From Candidatus Roizmanbacteria bacterium CG_4_10_14_0_8_um_filter_33_9 (GTDB lineage Bacteria > Patescibacteriota > Microgenomatia > UBA1406 > GWC2-37-13), in assembly GCA_002785065.1 (NCBI GenBank), contig PFLI01000188.1, positions 10,945 to 19,408 on the forward strand: a stretch of DNA of 8,464 nt. The letters run 5' to 3'. The translations under genes were made by a program, and so were the position numbers. Below, in pieces: positions 5,695 through 8,464 of this stretch. The first letter of the stretch is position 1, and each line of letters starts with the position of its first letter. The notes below the pieces were generated by a model. It saw nothing but the letters and a program-made list of their open reading frames with translations. It made no database searches and was not told the origin of the DNA.

Positions 5695-6260
5695 AGATCA
5701 ATTTTTATTTTATAATCAGGTTCAAGGTTCTTCATTTGCTGAAATATGTCGTTTATAAAACCATCTATCAATAATTGCTTTGCATTTTCAACTCCTAATC
5801 CCCGCGATTGAAGATAATGCAACAAATTTCCATCAAGCTGTCCTGTTGAGGAAGCATGAGTACAAAATACATCGTTGGTAAGAATTTCAAGAAAAGGCCG
5901 GGACACCACAGATGCTTTCTTTGATAATAACATGTTCATATTTTTTTGATATGCATGCGTTTTAACTGCTTGCTTTTCAATTCGAATAAGTCCATCATAT
6001 ATAAATGATGATTCTTCACTCATAACACTCTTTACTAATACTTGAGAATAGGAATTCGCAACGTGATGAAATTGACGTGTTTCAAGTGAAAATGATTCGT
6101 CTTTACTTCCTTTATAGAGACCAAATACATATAAATGTACATTACATGCGTTAATATCAAAACGTATTTCTCCGGATACATTATAAAAATAAACCACATA
6201 CTGTCCTGGTTTATCAAAATTAATGTTTTTTTGATTAAAATGTTTTAGATAAATAAACAT
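5691..6260 (-). CDS. sufD: SufD, minimal form (Fe-S scaffold subunit)
   Basis: This 189-residue protein matches only the C-terminal half of SufD, which is normally about 400 residues or more. SufD pairs with SufB and SufC in the cluster-building scaffold. Visible family blocks are QFHHVANSYSQVLVKSV (63-79), FIYDGLIRI (86-94), QKNMNMLLS (105-113), RPFLEILTNDVFCTHASSTG (121-140) and HYLQSRGL (148-155). His135 aligns with E. coli SufD His360, the residue needed for cluster assembly at the SufB-SufD interface. The N-terminal helical domain and much of the beta-helix are missing. This is not an obvious frameshift: sufB ends three bases before its ATG, leaving no room for a lost 5' part, and the frame is clean to the stop. 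Start is ATG at 6260, supported by AGGA six bases upstream. Other members of the SufB/SufD family are less likely given the SufD-type C-terminus and position. Confidence 0.88.
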   Translation of the reverse strand: MFIYLKHFNQKNINFDKPGQYVVYFYNVSGEIRFDINACNVHLYVFGLYKGSKDESFSLETRQFHHVANSYSQVLVKSVMSEESSFIYDGLIRIEKQAVKTHAYQKNMNMLLSKKASVVSRPFLEILTNDVFCTHASSTGQLDGNLLHYLQSRGLGVENAKQLLIDGFINDIFQQMKNLEPDYKIKIDL

Positions 6261-6263
6261 ATA

Positions 6264-7676
6264 TTATCCTACACTTCCTGACATTTCTAAATTAATAAGT
6301 CTATTGAGTTCGACCGAATATTCAAGGGGAATTTCCTTAGCGACAGGGTCAATAAACCCATTTACCAACATGCTTTCAGCATCACTTTTGGAGAGCCCCC
6401 GCGACATTAAATAATATCGTTTTTCTTCACCAATTTTTGAGACAGTCGCCTCATGTTGAATTCGCGCATCCTCTTCTTTTATCCGCATAAGCGGATATGT
6501 ATCGGATCGGGACATGTCGTCTATAAGCAGCGCATCGCATGATACATATGATGATGATTGTATTGCTCCTTTTGCTATATGAACCAATCCCCGGTAGGAT
6601 GTTCTTCCTCCTTCTTTTGAAATAGATTTTGAAATTATACGGGAAGAAGTATGTGGCGCAATATGAATCATTTTTGCACCGGCGTCTTGGATTTGATTCC
6701 GCCCTGCAAAGGCAATTGACAGCACTTCTCCTTTGGCCCCTTCACCGACTAAATACACCGAAGGATATTTCATAGTAATACCGCTTCCGATATTGCAATC
6801 TACCCATTCCATAACTGCGTTTTTTTCTGCTTGAGCGCGTTTGGTAACTAAGTTTAAAACATTCGTACTCCAATTTTGAACAGTAGTATACCGAACTCGA
6901 GCATTCGGTTTGACAAATATTTCAACAACAGCAGCATGAAGCGAGCTTGTAGTATAAATCGGTGCAGTACAGCCTTCAATATAATGCACAAAAGATCCTT
7001 CTTCTGCAATAATAAGTGTCCGTTCAAACTGGCCAAAACGTTCTGCATTTATCCGAAAATATGCCTGTAAGGGTAAATTGAGTTTTACATTTTTTGGTAT
7101 ATACACAAACGAGCCTCCTGACCAAACGGCGCTGTTTAATGCTGCAAATTTATTATCTTTTGCAGGAATCAACGTGCCAAAATATTGTTTTACCAAGTCT
7201 GGATAAAGCCGAAGCGCTGTGTCCATGTCGCAAAATAATACTCCTTTTTCTGTTAATTCTTTTTGTATGCTTTCATATACGACTTCCGATTCAAATTGAG
7301 CGCTCACTCCTGCTAAAAACTTTTTTTCTGCTTCAGGAACACCTATCTTATCATAAGTGGTTTTTATCCCCTGCGGAAGATCTTCCCAACGAGCAGCTTG
7401 TTTATCGGTTGATCGGATAAAATAAACAATCGATGAAAAATCAATATGGGACAAGTCATGACCCCATAAAGGCATCTTTTTACTCATAAATTCTTCATAA
7501 GATTTAAGCCGATATTCAAGCATCCATTCCGGTTCTTTTTTTAATCCTGAAATCGTAGATACTATTTTCTTAGAAAGACCGGGTTTTGTCCGATATACTG
7601 ATTTTTCAGGTACTGAAAAACCATATTTATAGTCAAAATCAGGAAGCAAGTCCTTTGTTTTTTTCATATCCATCAT
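6264..7676 (-). CDS. sufB: SufB, Fe-S cluster scaffold subunit
   Basis: About 470 residues, the normal SufB length. SufB is the cytoplasmic scaffold on which clusters are built, working with SufC ATPase and SufD. The N-terminus has PGLSKKIV, EPEWMLEYRL and PLWGHDLSHIDFSSI, typical of SufB; a long beta-helix follows; the C-terminal region has SYVSCDALLI, RIQHEATVSKIGEE, SMLVNGFIDPVAKEIPLEY and ends GSVG. Counting from the ATG used here, Cys380 and Glu409 align with E. coli SufB Cys405 and Glu434, with the same 29-residue spacing; both are essential for cluster assembly. The start is uncertain: ATG codons lie at 7676, 7673 and 7667 and a TTG at 7682, none with a clear Shine-Dalgarno sequence. 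With the start chosen, the gene overlaps the end of sufC by 38 bases. It is followed three bases later by sufD. Confidence 0.95.
   Translation of the reverse strand: MMDMKKTKDLLPDFDYKYGFSVPEKSVYRTKPGLSKKIVSTISGLKKEPEWMLEYRLKSYEEFMSKKMPLWGHDLSHIDFSSIVYFIRSTDKQAARWEDLPQGIKTTYDKIGVPEAEKKFLAGVSAQFESEVVYESIQKELTEKGVLFCDMDTALRLYPDLVKQYFGTLIPAKDNKFAALNSAVWSGGSFVYIPKNVKLNLPLQAYFRINAERFGQFERTLIIAEEGSFVHYIEGCTAPIYTTSSLHAAVVEIFVKPNARVRYTTVQNWSTNVLNLVTKRAQAEKNAVMEWVDCNIGSGITMKYPSVYLVGEGAKGEVLSIAFAGRNQIQDAGAKMIHIAPHTSSRIISKSISKEGGRTSYRGLVHIAKGAIQSSSYVSCDALLIDDMSRSDTYPLMRIKEEDARIQHEATVSKIGEEKRYYLMSRGLSKSDAESMLVNGFIDPVAKEIPLEYSVELNRLINLEMSGSVG
6267..6270 (-). promoter_or_regulatory. Ribosome binding site of sufD
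   Basis: AGGA on the minus strand lies six bases before the sufD ATG and inside the last sense codon of sufB. It is the best-spaced Shine-Dalgarno sequence in the operon and supports the short sufD start. Confidence 0.55.
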
Positions 7677-8364
7677 TTTCAATTTGTTGTATAAGTTTTG
7701 CGTTGCCTTCCTGTACTAGTTTTCCATCTTTAAATATCAAGACTACATCGGGTTTTACATACTTGAGGATTTTTCCGTTATGAGTAATAAAAATATACGT
7801 GTTTTGCTTTCTTTTTTGTTTCAAAAAGGTAAATATTAGCTTTAGTGCATCGACGTCAACTCCTGTATCAACTTCATCAAAAATTGCAACTTTGGGCTCA
7901 AGTATTCCTGCCTGCAAGATTTCTAATTTTTTCTTTTCCCCACCCGATGCTCCTTCATTAAAAGACCGTTCCATAAGATTTTGAACAATATGAAGACTTT
8001 TTGCATACTTCTCCATTTTTTCTTTCAGTTTTAGTACATCTAAATTCCCGTCAACTGCTGTTCGCATAAGTTGAAATACACTTACTCCGCTTAAGGATAC
8101 GGGTGATTGAAAAGACATAAATATTCCTTTTTTTGCGCGCTTATCTGCGCTGAGGGCTGTGATATTGTTATTGTTAAAAACTATTCGTGATTTTTTGGAA
8201 AGTGTATATGCAGGATTTCCCATTATCGAATGTGCAAAAGTAGATTTACCAGAACCATTCGGACCCATAATTATATATATTTTGTTTTTTTCAAATATAA
8301 AGTTTATATCATCTAAAACTTTTTTTTCACCAACAAAAACAGATAAATTTGAAATAGTTAACAT
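7639..8364 (-). CDS. sufC: SufC, Fe-S assembly ATPase
   Basis: A 241-residue ABC-type ATPase, normal length for SufC. It is cytoplasmic, has no membrane segment, and hydrolyses ATP to remodel the SufB-SufD scaffold. Motifs in order: Walker A GPNGSGKST at 34-42, Q-loop glutamine Gln86 in SFQSP, ABC signature SGGEKKK at 140-146, Walker B VAIFDEVDTGVD with Asp163 and Glu164, and the switch histidine His195 in FITHN. The DEVDTGVDVDAL segment is characteristic of SufC compared with transporter ATPases. Start is ATG at 8364, six bases after the stop of the Rrf2-type gene and without a good Shine-Dalgarno sequence, so translation is probably coupled. The 3' end overlaps sufB in another frame. Confidence 0.96.
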   Translation of the reverse strand: MLTISNLSVFVGEKKVLDDINFIFEKNKIYIIMGPNGSGKSTFAHSIMGNPAYTLSKKSRIVFNNNNITALSADKRAKKGIFMSFQSPVSLSGVSVFQLMRTAVDGNLDVLKLKEKMEKYAKSLHIVQNLMERSFNEGASGGEKKKLEILQAGILEPKVAIFDEVDTGVDVDALKLIFTFLKQKRKQNTYIFITHNGKILKYVKPDVVLIFKDGKLVQEGNAKLIQQIENDGYEKNKGLAS

Positions 8365-8370
8365 AAGTAT

Positions 8371-8464
8371 TTATTCTAAAATTTCTTGCAATGTGATTTT
8401 TTTGAGCTGATTTAAAACAATATCGTTTAACTTTGTTTTTATATTCGATTTATGACAACACACA
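8371..8464 (-). CDS. Rrf2-family transcriptional regulator, C-terminal end (partial)
   Basis: The last 30 codons of an open frame enter from the right edge: a CCHK motif, then KTKLNDIVLNQLKKITLQEILE and stop. This fits the C-terminus of Rrf2 proteins (IscR, SufR, CymR), where the last cluster-binding cysteine is followed by a helix and an I-T-L-x-E/D-L ending. The second of the two adjacent cysteines (codon 8457-8455) lies the same distance from the ITL motif as Cys104 of E. coli IscR. Rrf2 regulators at the head of suf operons usually sense Fe-S status and repress the operon; that role is inferred here from position. The DNA-binding domain and other cysteines are outside the window. The stop is six bases before sufC. 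Confidence 0.75.
   Translation of the reverse strand, partial: VCCHKSNIKTKLNDIVLNQLKKITLQEILE

Noticed and set aside
5691..6260. sufD as a pseudogene or frameshifted remnant
   Set aside because: The frame is clean, the start has an AGGA site, both ends abut or overlap intact neighbours, and the functional His and C-terminal motifs are kept.
1..8464. Defence system, mobile element, CRISPR array or RNA gene
   Set aside because: Every base outside the 107-base gap and the very short junctions belongs to a recognised housekeeping-type gene; no repeats, transposase motifs or tRNA-like folds were seen.

Overview
This AT-rich bacterial window is coded entirely on the minus strand. It holds the tail of an Rrf2-type regulator, a complete SUF iron-sulfur cluster assembly operon (sufC, sufB, sufD, sufS, sufU), a ferredoxin, a two-subunit 2-oxoacid:ferredoxin oxidoreductase (korA, korB) and the 5' third of lon. 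Only the standard genetic code is needed. Several traits fit a reduced anaerobic bacterium, most likely of the Candidate Phyla Radiation (Patescibacteria): very compact spacing, a SufD of only 189 residues, a ferredoxin with a Cys-to-Ala change, and SUF genes joined to an oxoacid oxidoreductase. That placement is an inference from gene style; no marker gene in the window proves it.

Layout, in the direction of transcription (high to low coordinates). From 8464 to 1256 the genes are packed into what looks like one operon: rrf2 (C-terminal 30 codons), sufC, sufB, sufD, sufS, sufU, ferredoxin, korA, korB. Gaps are 1 to 8 bases; sufC and sufB overlap by about 38 bases, sufD and sufS by 4 (ATGA). 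Shine-Dalgarno sequences are mostly absent. The operon promoter must lie beyond 8464. A 107-base gap (1149-1255) follows korB, with no clear terminator. It carries a near-consensus sigma-70 promoter for lon, probably a second one upstream, and a 27-base inverted repeat with the geometry of a CIRCE (HrcA) operator. lon then runs off the left edge of the window inside its Walker A motif.

How the genes work together: the Rrf2 protein probably senses Fe-S status. SufS takes sulfur from cysteine and passes it to SufU, and the SufB-SufC-SufD ATPase scaffold builds clusters. Two likely clients follow in the same operon: a [3Fe-4S]/[4Fe-4S]-type ferredoxin, and KorA/KorB, whose beta subunit keeps four cysteines for one [4Fe-4S] cluster and whose reaction reduces ferredoxin. 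Cluster supply and a cluster-dependent redox enzyme are thus co-transcribed. Lon is a separate, probably heat-shock-controlled unit.

The observations most worth a second look are the CIRCE-like operator over the lon promoter with a nearly leaderless start, the minimal SufD, the SufU that lacks the usual insertion although SufS keeps the SufU-type histidine, and the suf-ferredoxin-kor linkage itself. I see no mobile element, CRISPR array, tRNA or rRNA.
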